Source: Flavobacterium sp. MDT1-60 (GTDB lineage Bacteria; Bacteroidota; Bacteroidia; Flavobacteriales; Flavobacteriaceae). From it: a stretch of 64,000 nt of DNA. Below, piece by piece: positions 16,103 to 24,259 of this stretch; the first letter of the stretch is position 1; every line of letters starts with the position of its first letter. The DNA is taken from positions 5,208,001 through 5,272,000 of the forward strand of contig NZ_CP062159.1 of assembly GCF_014844035.1 (NCBI RefSeq), read 5' to 3'. Under the pieces are notes generated by a model. The model saw only the letters and a list, made by a program, of their open reading frames with translations, was not told where the DNA came from and ran no database searches. The position numbers and the translations under genes are program-made.

Positions 16103-16849
16103 ATGAGGATAGATAACAAAGAGGTTAAAATTGAAAGTTATGATATTTTCACCTACAGAAGAATCAGGCGCGCTATTGGTTATTTGGGCATTAGTCTGCC
16201 GATACTTTTAGTTGGGTTATCTTATATCTCTTTTTTTAAAACGTCACTTCAGCCTTCCATAAGCAATTATTATTATACCAATCTCAGGGAAATTTTTACC
16301 GGAACTTTGGCCGCTGTCGGATTATTTATGATTCGGTACAGAGGCCACGGCAATGCTTCCTTTTGGAAAAATGACAATCTGCTGACCAATATCGCTGGAA
16401 TTATGGCGATTGGCGTAGCATTATTCCCTATGAACCCCGATGATTTTGCTACTAAAATTTATACGCTAATTCCATATGCTGAAAAAGCACTGGGCTGGCT
16501 TCATTATGCTTTTGCGGCTGTACTTTTTTTAATCATGGCTTTATTAGCCATTAATGTTTTTACAATTGGTCATGAAAAAGAAACGCGAGATCCTAAAAGC
16601 ATTTTAAACGAAAACAATATTTATCGCTTTTGCGGTTATTCGATTATTGTTTTTGTGGTTCTGGTTCCCATTTCTGAGACTTTTAAATTCTTCCGTTATT
16701 CCACTTTAATTTTAGAGGCTCTTGCCCTCTTTGCTTTCGGAATCGCCTGGCTGATTAAAGGTCGCGCTTTAGGTGACAGCGGTGAAATTGGTAAAAAACT
16801 ATATCAGGAAAATAATCCTGTGGATACCGAAAAAGTATTTGAGGAATAG
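16103..16849 (+). CDS. Multi-pass membrane protein of unknown function
   Basis: A protein of about 248 residues with six likely membrane segments: residues about 25-45, 65-82, 94-112, 130-152, 174-192 and 196-215. A polar motif S-I-S-N-Y-Y-Y-T-N-L-R-E-I-F-T-G lies before the second, and R-Y-R-G-H-G follows it. The open frame can begin at a TTG (16097), but the ATG at 16103 is the better start. I do not recognise the family. The next gene is 110 bases downstream. Confidence 0.6.
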   Translation: MRIDNKEVKIESYDIFTYRRIRRAIGYLGISLPILLVGLSYISFFKTSLQPSISNYYYTNLREIFTGTLAAVGLFMIRYRGHGNASFWKNDNLLTNIAGIMAIGVALFPMNPDDFATKIYTLIPYAEKALGWLHYAFAAVLFLIMALLAINVFTIGHEKETRDPKSILNENNIYRFCGYSIIVFVVLVPISETFKFFRYSTLILEALALFAFGIAWLIKGRALGDSGEIGKKLYQENNPVDTEKVFEE

Positions 16850-16958
16850 CCACTTGTTATTAGGATAGCAGGAAGAAATTTCAGTGGTATATTTTTTGGA
16901 TAAAAGAAGTTAACTATTTTGAATATAGACCATTATTAATTTTATAACGCTATGTATT

Positions 16959-17639
16959 ATGAAAGTAACTTATTACGGGCATTCTTGTTTCTCCGTTTAT
17001 GCCAATGGAAAAAACATTCTTTTCGACCCTTTTATTACGCCCAACGAACTGGCAAAAGACATTGATGTTGACGCTATAAAAGCCGATTATATTTTTATCT
17101 CCCACGCGCATTATGATCATATTTTAGACGTCGAAAGGATCGCCAAAAATACCGGAGCTAAGGTTTTGGGGAATTTCGAAATCTATAACTGGCTCTTAAA
17201 AAACGGCATCGAAAATGCACATCCGATCAATCCGGGTGGAAAATTTGATTTCGATTTTGGACGCGTGAAATGCGTGATTGCACAGCATCCGAGTAGTTTT
17301 ATGGATGGAAGTTATGGCGGAATTGCCTGCGGTTTTGTACTCACAACATCAGACGGAAATTTCTATTACAGCGGCGATACAGCCCTGACTTTAGACATGC
17401 AGCTTATTCCGAAATTCACCAAACTTGATTTTGCCGTTTTCCCAATTGGCGACGGATTAACAATGGGAGTTGAAGAAGCTATCGAAGCTTCAAAATTGGT
17501 TGGAGTTACTAAAATTCTGGGCGTTCATTACGACACTTTTGGCTTCATTGTAATGGATCATGAAAAAGCAACAACTGCTTTTACAAATGCCAGTCTGCAC
17601 CTTTATTTACCAAAAATTGGTAGTACAATTGAAATATAA
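16959..17639 (+). CDS. UPF0173 metal-dependent hydrolase
   Basis: A 226-residue metallo-beta-lactamase-fold protein. It starts M-K-V-T-Y-Y-G-H-S-C-F as UPF0173 members do, has the metal-binding H-A-H-Y-D-H at 49-54, a further Q-H-P-S-S motif near 108, and Y-S-G-D-T-A near 140, which supplies the bridging aspartate. The late histidine is in L-G-V-H-Y-D-T. Length is normal for the family. Members are cytoplasmic hydrolases of unknown physiological substrate. Confidence 0.85.
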   Translation: MKVTYYGHSCFSVYANGKNILFDPFITPNELAKDIDVDAIKADYIFISHAHYDHILDVERIAKNTGAKVLGNFEIYNWLLKNGIENAHPINPGGKFDFDFGRVKCVIAQHPSSFMDGSYGGIACGFVLTTSDGNFYYSGDTALTLDMQLIPKFTKLDFAVFPIGDGLTMGVEEAIEASKLVGVTKILGVHYDTFGFIVMDHEKATTAFTNASLHLYLPKIGSTIEI

Positions 17640-17802
17640 TTTTTCTAAATATCGCTAAAAAACATTTTCACTTAACGAAATAAAGCAGAAAACAAAACTG
17701 TTAAACAGCTCCATATCTCAAAAAACACAGGATTATAAATATTTTTAATCAAGGCATTAAAATTGTTTCTGAAGTTTATCATTAACCAGAAATTCAAAAG
17801 CA

Positions 17803-18711
17803 ATGAGAACACTTACATCTTCATTTGTTTTTTTGATGCTTATAACAAATTTATCTATTATGAATGCACAAAAGAGTAGCGCGCTAAATTCAACTACCGA
17901 ATTTGCCGATGTTCCGGGCCGAAAAATTGCGTATCGTTCTATTGGACAAGGAACGCCAATTATTTTGGTAAACCGCTTTAGAGGTACACTTGATACGTGG
18001 GATCCATTATTTTTAGATCAATTGGCCGAAAACTATCAGGTAATTACTTTTGATTACAGCGGAATTGGTTATTCAACCGGAACTTTAGCAACCGATTTAA
18101 AAGAAGTTGCCAAAGATGTAAAAGATCTGGCAGATTTTCTGAAAATCAAAAAAACGATCATTATGGGCTGGTCTTACGGAGGATTGGTAACACAAGTTGC
18201 CACTCTCCTATTTGATGATCTTATTACCCAAACGGTTTTATTAGGAACAGGGCCTCCGGGTGAAAGAGTTGTTCCGCTAGAGCAGGCTTTTCTGGACTCG
18301 GCTTTAAAACCAGTAAATGATTTTGATGACGAAATTGTTTTGTTTTTTGAACCGCTATCAGAAGCAAGTAAAATTGAAGCCAAAGCATCACACGACCGAA
18401 TTGCAAAGCGAATTGATGTTTCTAAAATTCCGTCGACTATGGATGTTTTTCAGCTTTATTTTCAGGGCAGCGCAGGTTTAACCGAAGACAAAGATGACTT
18501 TAAAGGAAAACTTAAAACTACCAAAACACCCATTTTGATTATTTGTGGAGATCACGATATTAGTTTTGCGGTCGAAAACTGGTATCCGCTAACACGACAA
18601 TTACCAACAGCACAACTTATTGTTTTACCACAAACGGGGCATGCGCCTCAGCATCAGCATGTGAATTTGGTGGTGAATTATATTCATGCTTTTCTGGAAA
18701 ATTCGAAATAA
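17803..18711 (+). CDS. Secreted alpha/beta hydrolase
   Basis: A 302-residue protein with a signal peptide (1-23, N-A-Q before the cut) and an alpha/beta-hydrolase fold. The nucleophile elbow G-W-S-Y-G-G has S124; the acid is in I-I-C-G-D-H-D near 245, and the base is the histidine in T-G-H-A-P near 283. Strand F-D-Y-S-G-I-G-Y-S precedes it. Substrate unknown; the overall look is that of the esterase/epoxide-hydrolase-like group. A strong terminator follows. Confidence 0.8.
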   Translation: MRTLTSSFVFLMLITNLSIMNAQKSSALNSTTEFADVPGRKIAYRSIGQGTPIILVNRFRGTLDTWDPLFLDQLAENYQVITFDYSGIGYSTGTLATDLKEVAKDVKDLADFLKIKKTIIMGWSYGGLVTQVATLLFDDLITQTVLLGTGPPGERVVPLEQAFLDSALKPVNDFDDEIVLFFEPLSEASKIEAKASHDRIAKRIDVSKIPSTMDVFQLYFQGSAGLTEDKDDFKGKLKTTKTPILIICGDHDISFAVENWYPLTRQLPTAQLIVLPQTGHAPQHQHVNLVVNYIHAFLENSK

Positions 18712-18742
18712 ATCGAAATATTATAAAATAGGAAAATGATAT

Positions 18743-18845
18743 TTCTTTTGAAAACGAGTCCCCTAGCCCTGATGGGAGGGAAAATCCTTTTGTGTCCGCC
18801 GCGGCGGACACAAAAGATTGGAAGGACAGCAGGAAACAGCTCCTT
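18743..18845. repeat. Dispersed GC-rich palindromic element, copy 1
   Basis: Centre is a perfect 30-bp palindrome (18787-18816, core GTCCGCCGCGGCGGAC), flanked by CTAGCCC at the left and AGCTCCT at the right. Copies are at 22321-22436 (inverted) and 56847-56948. Confidence 0.8.
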
Positions 18846-18863
18846 AAAAAACTACTAAAAATT

Positions 18864-18905
18864 AAAAAAAACTTCTTTATAAGGCTTTTTATAAAGAAGT
18901 TTTTT
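18864..18905 (+). terminator. Terminator after the secreted hydrolase
   Basis: A-run plus ACTTCTTTATAA pairs with TTATAAAGAAGT followed by T6. The stem is at least 12 bp. Confidence 0.8.
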
Positions 18906-18985
18906 CATTCGTCCCAACCTTTTTATAAAAATAGTACTCTATAGTAATAGAGAAGTTTCTTATGGAAAACTTAAAACTATATTTT

Positions 18986-20788
18986 ATGAAAAACATACTT
19001 CTAATTTCGCTGTTATTCTTCGGATTTTTTACTCAGGCACAAAGTCCGCAATTGAATGTAAAAGGTAAAGATTCTTCTTTAGTCCGACTAAACCAACTTA
19101 AGGTCGCTGTAAAAATTGTGGGCAATATTGCGTACACAACAACTGAAATGCATTTTTATAACGGAACCAATCGTCAGATGGAAGCCGAACTTATGTTTCC
19201 GTTACCGGAAGGGGTTTCAGTTTCAAGATATGCGATTGATATTAACGGAAAAATGCGTGAAGCGGTTCCGGTAAACAAGAACAAAGGAAAACAGGTTTTT
19301 GAAGCCGTTGAACATCGTCGTGTTGATCCGGGATTACTCGAAAAAGTAGAAGGAAATAATTTCAGAACCCGTATTTATCCTCTAATGCCGGGCAAAGAAC
19401 GCATTGTAATTATTGGCTATGAACAAGAATTAAGCAGTTTTGATGCAACCCATTTGTCGTATCAAATGCTGAGCAATTATTCAGGGAAACTGGATGTTTT
19501 TGAGTTGAATGTCGCGGTTTTGGGGGCAACCGCGGCACCAACCATTGCCAATGATGAAGGGATTCTGGCTTTAGAAAATCAGAATCAGGCTTATTTGACT
19601 TCTATTAAAAGAGAAAATTATCAGCTTAAGGATAAATTAGTAATCACGATTCCGATTCGTGCTGAAATTCAGAGTGTTGTGGCACAAAGTGTTAATGACC
19701 AACATTATTTTTATGCCAATACGATTTTGGATAATCCCAAAATACTAAAGAAAAACCCAGCTAATATTGGTTTAATCTGGGATGTTTCACTAAGCTACAA
19801 AAACCGAAACGTTAAGAAAGAACTGCAATTGCTTGCAGCGTATTTTAATCAGTTAAAAAACGTGTCAGTGACTTTGTATTTTGCGGGTTACAATTTTGAA
19901 AAAAAGAATACTTATGTCATTCAGAATGGCGACTGGTCTGCCCTGAAATCTGTTTTAGAAAACGTGGTTTATGATGGCGGTACCCGGTTCTCAAAAATCA
20001 AACTGCCGGTTCATGACGAGTATATGTTTTTTACGGATGGCTTATCTTCTTTAAGCAGTAACCTCCTGACTACAACCAAAAAACCAATTTATACGATAAG
20101 TTCTCTGGGTTCATCAGATTATGCTTTTTTGAATTATAATGCGATAAAAACGGGTGGAAATTTTATTAATCTGAATCAGTTAAAAGTTGAAGAGGCTTAT
20201 GATAAATTGATGTATCAGAGTTTGAAATTTCTGGGGATCAAAGAAAATTATCTGGTAACCGATTTATACCCAATGACCGGAACGCCGGTTTCAGGAAGTT
20301 TTAGCGTTGCCGGAATTTCATTGAAAAGCAAAAATGATGTGGTATTGCTTTTTGGTTACGATGAGAAACCTGTTTTAGAAAAAACAATTCATATTGATGC
20401 TACAATTTCGGTTTCGGGAGAAATTAGCATCGAAAAATTGTGGGCACAAAAGAAAATTGCCAATCTCGAAATTCAATACAAAACAAATGCTGATGAGATT
20501 GAAACCCTTGGAAAACGATACGGAATTGTAACGCAAAATACCTCGCTTATCGTTTTAGAAAGCCTGCACGATTATATTCAATATGACATTATTCCGCCTG
20601 CCGAATTAAGAGCGGAGTTTGATAACGTCATGAAACAGCAAATGGCAAGTGCACAGGCAAAGAAATTTAGTAATTGGGAAAATGTGGCTAGTTATTACGA
20701 ACAGCTTAAAACATGGTGGGATAAAAACACTAAATATAATATTCCGAAACCGATGCCTGTGCCAAAGAATCCAAAAAACAGGAGCTAA
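18986..20788 (+). CDS. VIT-domain protein, upstream part of a frameshifted gene
   Basis: About 600 residues from the ATG at 18986, which gives a clean signal peptide (M-K-N-I-L-L-I-S-L-L-F-F, cut after T-Q-A-Q); an ATG eight codons earlier is also open. The first 130 residues of the mature protein form a VIT (inter-alpha-trypsin) domain, with M-E-A-E-L-M-F-P-L-P-E-G-V-S-V and Y-P-L-M-P-G-K-E-R. A von Willebrand A-like region follows at about 250-410. The frame ends right after P-V-P-K-N-P-K. One base shift at an A6 run (20773-20778) joins it to the frame that runs on to 22232, so the two are almost surely one gene of about 1080 codons. Role unknown; likely envelope protein-protein contacts. 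Confidence 0.7.
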   Translation: MKNILLISLLFFGFFTQAQSPQLNVKGKDSSLVRLNQLKVAVKIVGNIAYTTTEMHFYNGTNRQMEAELMFPLPEGVSVSRYAIDINGKMREAVPVNKNKGKQVFEAVEHRRVDPGLLEKVEGNNFRTRIYPLMPGKERIVIIGYEQELSSFDATHLSYQMLSNYSGKLDVFELNVAVLGATAAPTIANDEGILALENQNQAYLTSIKRENYQLKDKLVITIPIRAEIQSVVAQSVNDQHYFYANTILDNPKILKKNPANIGLIWDVSLSYKNRNVKKELQLLAAYFNQLKNVSVTLYFAGYNFEKKNTYVIQNGDWSALKSVLENVVYDGGTRFSKIKLPVHDEYMFFTDGLSSLSSNLLTTTKKPIYTISSLGSSDYAFLNYNAIKTGGNFINLNQLKVEEAYDKLMYQSLKFLGIKENYLVTDLYPMTGTPVSGSFSVAGISLKSKNDVVLLFGYDEKPVLEKTIHIDATISVSGEISIEKLWAQKKIANLEIQYKTNADEIETLGKRYGIVTQNTSLIVLESLHDYIQYDIIPPAELRAEFDNVMKQQMASAQAKKFSNWENVASYYEQLKTWWDKNTKYNIPKPMPVPKNPKNRS

Positions 20789-22232
20789 TGTAAATGGGAA
20801 CGTGAGAGGTATTGTCTTAGATCAAAGCGGTATTCCGTTGCCTGGTGTTAATGTTACTATAAAAGGTACTCAACTTGGTACAGCGACAGATTTTGACGGA
20901 AAATTTAGTCTTAACGCAGCTTCCGGACAAATTCTTGTCTTTTCTTATATCGGAATGAATACTCAGGAAGTTACAGCCGGAAGAACCCGAAATTATAGAA
21001 TAACCATGACGGATAATGCAGGCGCACAATTAGAATCTGTTGTTGTTACTGCAATGGGAATAAGCCGTAGTCAGCGAGATGATGTTGAAGAAGACGAAGA
21101 ATCAGATAAAAAAGAAAAAAGAAGTTACACTACTTCTTCTGCCATGATGGTTCGCTCTGAGAGTATTACACTTCCAGCTCCAAACACTCAAAAAGCATTG
21201 GCTGGGCAAGTTGCGGGAGTTGCTGTTGGTACCGGTACCGCAATTGTTGCTGATAATACTATTCAGAATCAAAATGTGGTAGATTCCAATCTGGATGTTA
21301 CCGTTGGTTATTCTGGCTTTAATCAAACCAAAGTCAATACCTGGAATCCGGACAGAATTTATTTGAAAGCTTTAGCCAATGCTCCGGCAGAAAAAAGATA
21401 CAGTGTATATCTTGAATTGCGTGCCGACCAAATCAACAATCCGAATTTTTATTTTGATGTTGCCAATTACTTTTATGATAATGGCGACAAAGAAAAAGCC
21501 TTATTAGTATTAAGTAACATTGCCGATTTAGGTTTAGAGAATCATCAACTTTACAAATCGCTGACTTATGTATTACGCCAATGGGGAACGTATGAAGATG
21601 CCTTGTTTACCGCTTCTCAGGTTGCAAAATGGAGAGAACAGGAACCGCAGGCACATCGTGATTTAGCTTTGACTCTGGAAGACAACAAACAATATCAGGC
21701 TGCTTTTGATGAATTGATTAAAGCCTTAGAAGTAAATTATTTTGGCGAAATGAGCGGACAATATTCTGGTGTTGAAGACATTATTTTAATGGATTTGAAC
21801 AGAATGATTCAGGAACACAGCGGCATTAAAACAGACAAACTGGATAAAAAATATTTGAATAAAATGCCCGTTGCGATCCGTATTATTCTAAACTGGAATC
21901 AAATGGATACGGATATCGACCTGCACATCATAGAACCAACCAGCGAAGAATGTTATTACGGACATCGCGACACCGAAATTGGCGCTCGTTTCTCTAAAGA
22001 TTTCACACAAGGTTATGGTCCGGAACAATATTTATTGCGAAATGCAGTTAAAGGAAAATACATCATCAAATCGAATTATTTTGGAGAAACAACCCTAACC
22101 GAAAACGGTCCAACAACGGTTATGGTTGAAGTTTACACCTCTAAAAATGGTGTTACAGAGCGAAAACTACAAACGATTCAGCTTGGTAAAATCAAAGAAA
22201 ATCAAAACCTTGCAGAAGTTGTGATTGATTAA
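20778..22232 (+). CDS. Downstream part of the frameshifted VIT-domain gene
   Basis: About 484 residues in the +1 frame relative to the upstream part. It begins T-G-A-N-V-N-G-N-V-R-G, then a carboxypeptidase-regulatory-like beta sandwich (G-I-P-L-P-G-V-N-V-T-I-K-G-T, D-F-D-G-K-F-S-L). A stretch that looks like the start of a SusC-type plug follows (V-V-V-T-A-M-G-I, then L-A-G-Q-V-A-G-V). Next are TPR-like helices and a C-terminal DUF2135/YfaP-like domain (L-N-W-N-Q-M-D-T-D-I-D-L-H-I, Y-G-P-E-Q-Y). The open frame extends back to an ATG at 20649, but those codons overlap the upstream gene and show no family features. A hairpin terminator follows at 22253. Confidence 0.65.
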   Translation, partial: TGANVNGNVRGIVLDQSGIPLPGVNVTIKGTQLGTATDFDGKFSLNAASGQILVFSYIGMNTQEVTAGRTRNYRITMTDNAGAQLESVVVTAMGISRSQRDDVEEDEESDKKEKRSYTTSSAMMVRSESITLPAPNTQKALAGQVAGVAVGTGTAIVADNTIQNQNVVDSNLDVTVGYSGFNQTKVNTWNPDRIYLKALANAPAEKRYSVYLELRADQINNPNFYFDVANYFYDNGDKEKALLVLSNIADLGLENHQLYKSLTYVLRQWGTYEDALFTASQVAKWREQEPQAHRDLALTLEDNKQYQAAFDELIKALEVNYFGEMSGQYSGVEDIILMDLNRMIQEHSGIKTDKLDKKYLNKMPVAIRIILNWNQMDTDIDLHIIEPTSEECYYGHRDTEIGARFSKDFTQGYGPEQYLLRNAVKGKYIIKSNYFGETTLTENGPTTVMVEVYTSKNGVTERKLQTIQLGKIKENQNLAEVVID

Positions 22233-22252
22233 TTATTGAATTCATTTTACCG

Positions 22253-22301
22253 AAAAAGGTTTTAATTGACATATGAAAGTATGTCATTAAGACCTTTTTT
22301 C
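22253..22301 (+). terminator. Terminator of the VIT-domain gene
   Basis: AAAAAGGT ... TTGACATA pairs with TATGTCAT ... ACCTTTTTT in a long interrupted stem that ends in T6. Confidence 0.7.
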
Positions 22302-22320
22302 TTGTCTTTGTTTTTTATTT

Positions 22321-22436
22321 GGAGCAGAAGAATTTCGTTTTCAAAACACGTTTGGTCCCGCTATCCCTTTCAATCTTTTGTCCGCCGCGGCGGACAAAAG
22401 GATTTCCTCCCGAAGCCTCGGGACTATCGGGGCTAG
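22321..22436. repeat. Dispersed GC-rich palindromic element, copy 2 (inverted)
   Basis: Centre CTTTTGTCCGCCG and its complement at 22374-22399. The reverse complement carries CTAGCCCCGATAG at one end, as the other copies carry CTAGCCC. Confidence 0.75.
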
Positions 22437-22560
22437 ATTAGAGGTTTTTGGTTTTAATTAGATGTATATCAAAACATAAATAATTTCTTATTCTTTCTTA
22501 TCTTCGTTACTTGGTTAATCTTTGAAATCATATAGAAACAATATATAAAACATTGAAATC

Positions 22561-22752
22561 ATGGAAAATAAAAAAGTAGTAAACTTTATCTTTTGGATTG
22601 TTGCCATCATTTTAGGTGTAACATTATTCAAGCAATTCGATTTTGAAACTTTTAAATTTGAGAAGCCTGCACTGGCAGTTATATACCTACTGTGTTTTGC
22701 ATTTGCAGTTTTTATTCTGGTAAAAAATTCTAAAAAGGGAACTGAGAAATAG
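22561..22752 (+). CDS. Small two-segment membrane protein
   Basis: A 63-residue protein with two hydrophobic segments, about residues 7-23 and 37-54, and a basic C-terminus (K-N-S-K-K-G-T-E-K). The ATG follows a purine-rich stretch. No family is recognised. Its reality rests on the membrane pattern and on filling an otherwise empty interval; the antisense frame over the same bases is less plausible. Confidence 0.5.
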   Translation: MENKKVVNFIFWIVAIILGVTLFKQFDFETFKFEKPALAVIYLLCFAFAVFILVKNSKKGTEK

Positions 22753-22907
22753 AAAACTCTATTAACCTTCAATTTGTTTTGTGTCATATTAACCGCTACA
22801 AAGTTCGCAAATCGATTGAAGCGCAGGAAGTTATGTTATGTAAAACGACCGCTAGTATTACAGATAATAACAATTTGAAAGATTAATCTAACCAAATATT
22901 AAACATT

Positions 22908-23366
22908 ATGAAAAAGTTACAATTTAAAGTAAGCATCAATGCCCCTGTAACCAAGATATATGATTTTATGCTTGGCATTAACAGTAAATCAACTTACGAA
23001 CAATGGACTTCCTTGTTTAACCCCACATCAACCTATGAAGGAAGTTGGGACAAGGGAAGTAAAATGCTGTTTATTGGTGTAGATGAAAAAGGAGAAAAAG
23101 GAGGCATGGTTTCCAAGATAGCTATAAACGTTCCACATCAGTTTGTCTCTATTCAACATTATGGGCTTTTAAAAGCGGATAAGGAAATAACAGAAGGACC
23201 AGAAGTAGAAAAATGGGCAAACGGATTTGAAAACTATACCTTCGAAGAAAACAATGGGACTACAACCGTTACTGTTGACTTAGACACAACAGAAGATTTT
23301 ATAGATTATATGAATGATAACTATCCCAAAGCACTCGACAAGCTGAAAGAAATTTGTGAAGAGTAG
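22908..23366 (+). CDS. SRPBCC (START/AHSA1-like) domain protein
   Basis: A 152-residue single-domain protein with the Bet v1/SRPBCC fold pattern: opening strand L-Q-F-K-V-S-I-N-A-P-V-T-K-I-Y-D-F-M, then Y-E-Q-W-T-S-L-F-N-P, a middle G-S-K-M-L-F-I-G, and a closing long helix after T-T-E-D-F-I-D-Y-M. Such domains bind hydrophobic ligands in a deep pocket; many small bacterial ones act as ligand carriers or cyclases. No ligand can be given. A strong terminator follows, separating it from the tRNA on the other strand. Confidence 0.8.
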   Translation: MKKLQFKVSINAPVTKIYDFMLGINSKSTYEQWTSLFNPTSTYEGSWDKGSKMLFIGVDEKGEKGGMVSKIAINVPHQFVSIQHYGLLKADKEITEGPEVEKWANGFENYTFEENNGTTTVTVDLDTTEDFIDYMNDNYPKALDKLKEICEE

Positions 23367-23371
23367 CAATT

Positions 23372-23407
23372 AAAAAAGCCTGAGAATCTATATCCTCAGG
23401 CTTTTTC
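23372..23407 (+). terminator. Terminator of the SRPBCC gene
   Basis: AAAAAAGCCTGAG pairs with CTCAGGCTTTTT around a 10-base loop. Confidence 0.85.
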
Positions 23408-23417
23408 ATTTTTAAAG

Positions 23418-23491
23418 TGACCGCGGAGGGGTTCGAACCCCCAACCCTCAGAGCCGAAATCTGATATTCTATCCAGTTGAACTACGCGGTC
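23418..23491 (-). tRNA. tRNA-Arg (anticodon TCG)
   Basis: On the minus strand a 74-base cloverleaf: acceptor GACCGCG with CGCGGTC plus discriminator A; D arm TAGTTCAACTGGATAGAA; anticodon stem TCAGA/TCTGA around loop TTTCGGC, giving anticodon TCG; T arm GGGGGTTCGAACCCC. No CCA is encoded. It reads CGN arginine codons. Confidence 0.93.
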
Positions 23492-23515
23492 AAAAACTTA
23501 AATTTTCAATTTTTT

Positions 23516-23555
23516 AAAATTCCAAATTCCAAAGTGTATTGGAATTTGGAATTTT
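23516..23555. terminator. AATTCC hairpin overlapping the YqeY-like stop
   Basis: A perfect 17-bp inverted repeat (23516-23532 and 23539-23555, core TTCCAAATTCC) with a 6-base loop. It overlaps the stop codon of the gene at 23554 and belongs to a hairpin family seen again at 35572, 42659 and 43401. Confidence 0.7.
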
Positions 23556-24003
23556 AAACCAATAACTTTTTAACGATTGCAGAGATGGTTTTTCCTTCAG
23601 CAGTTCCTCCTAATTGAGCAGATGCTAATCCCATAACTTTACCCATTGAAGCAATTCCCGAAGCTCCTGTTTCAGCAATGATTTTGGCTACTACTGCTTC
23701 TACTTCTTCTTCGCTTAATTGAGCTGGCAAAAATTTCTCGATTACAGCAACCTGAGCCAATTCTGGTTCAGCTAAATCAGGACGATTTTGCTCTGTAAAA
23801 ATTCTGGCGCTTTCTTTACGGGTTTTAACCAGTCTCTGAAGTAATTTAACTTCATCATCTTCAGTTAATTCTTCTTTTGATCCTGAAGCTGTTGCAGCCA
23901 ATAACATTTCAGATTTAATTGCTCTTAATGCTTCTAATGCTACTGTATCTTTTGCTCTCATGGCAGTTTTGATCTCGTCCATGATTAATGTTTGTAAACT
24001 CAT
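23554..24003 (-). CDS. GatB/YqeY domain protein
   Basis: A 149-residue cytoplasmic protein of the YqeY family, related to the tRNA-binding tail of the amidotransferase subunit GatB. It shows the helical N-terminal part (I-M-D-E-I-K-T-A-M-R-A-K-D, L-R-A-I-K-S-E-M-L), the R-K-E-S-A-R-I-F motif, E-K-F-L-P-A-Q-L-S-E-E-E and the final M-G-K-V-M-G-L-A. Stand-alone YqeY proteins have no proven role; an amino-acyl-tRNA amidase-like function has been suggested. It follows ftsZ at the end of the dcw cluster but lies beyond its terminator. Confidence 0.88.
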   Translation of the reverse strand: MSLQTLIMDEIKTAMRAKDTVALEALRAIKSEMLLAATASGSKEELTEDDEVKLLQRLVKTRKESARIFTEQNRPDLAEPELAQVAVIEKFLPAQLSEEEVEAVVAKIIAETGASGIASMGKVMGLASAQLGGTAEGKTISAIVKKLLV

Positions 24004-24078
24004 TGTTTTATTTTATTTAAATAAGCCAGGCTTATATATTATTGTTATGATCATTTGAATTGTTTTGACTATGATCAG

Positions 24079-24144
24079 TTGTCAGGCTGAGCGGAGTCAA
24101 AGCCCTTTTAAGGTAAGCCTTCGACTTCGCTCAGGGTGACAATA
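24079..24144. repeat. REP-like element (CTGAGCGGAGTC type)
   Basis: TTGTCAGGCTGAGCGGAGTC at the left pairs imperfectly with CGACTTCGCTCAGGGTGACAA at the right. This is a dispersed palindrome of the same style as 15898-15999. Confidence 0.6.
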
Positions 24145-24197
24145 TTTCTTTTAAAACATTCTTTTAAAAGTCAAATTTTAAAATTCTGTGCGAAGAT

Positions 24198-24238
24198 AAA
24201 AAAAATAACCCGAAAATTAAATCCAATTTTCGGGTTAT
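24198..24238 (-). terminator. Terminator of ftsZ
   Basis: ATAACCCGAAAATT (24205-24218) and its exact complement (24225-24238) around a 6-base loop. The A-run at 24198-24204 gives the T-run on the minus strand, just past the ftsZ stop. Confidence 0.88.
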
Positions 24239-24259
24239 CCTAATATTATGAATGTAAAA

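Larger units (their letters stand above)
22233..22560. other. 328-bp gap with terminator and repeat
   Basis: Holds the terminator at 22253-22301 and an inverted copy of the GC-rich palindromic element at 22321-22436. No gene is seen. Confidence 0.6.

Noticed and set aside
20649..20777. The ATG at 20649 as a true start of a separate downstream protein
   Set aside because: The 43 codons before the A6 run lie in the overlap with the VIT-domain frame and read as an out-of-frame shadow; domain content starts only after the run.
13548..24144. CRISPR array among the palindromic repeats
   Set aside because: Copies are far apart, differ from each other and have no regular spacers; no cas genes are in the window.
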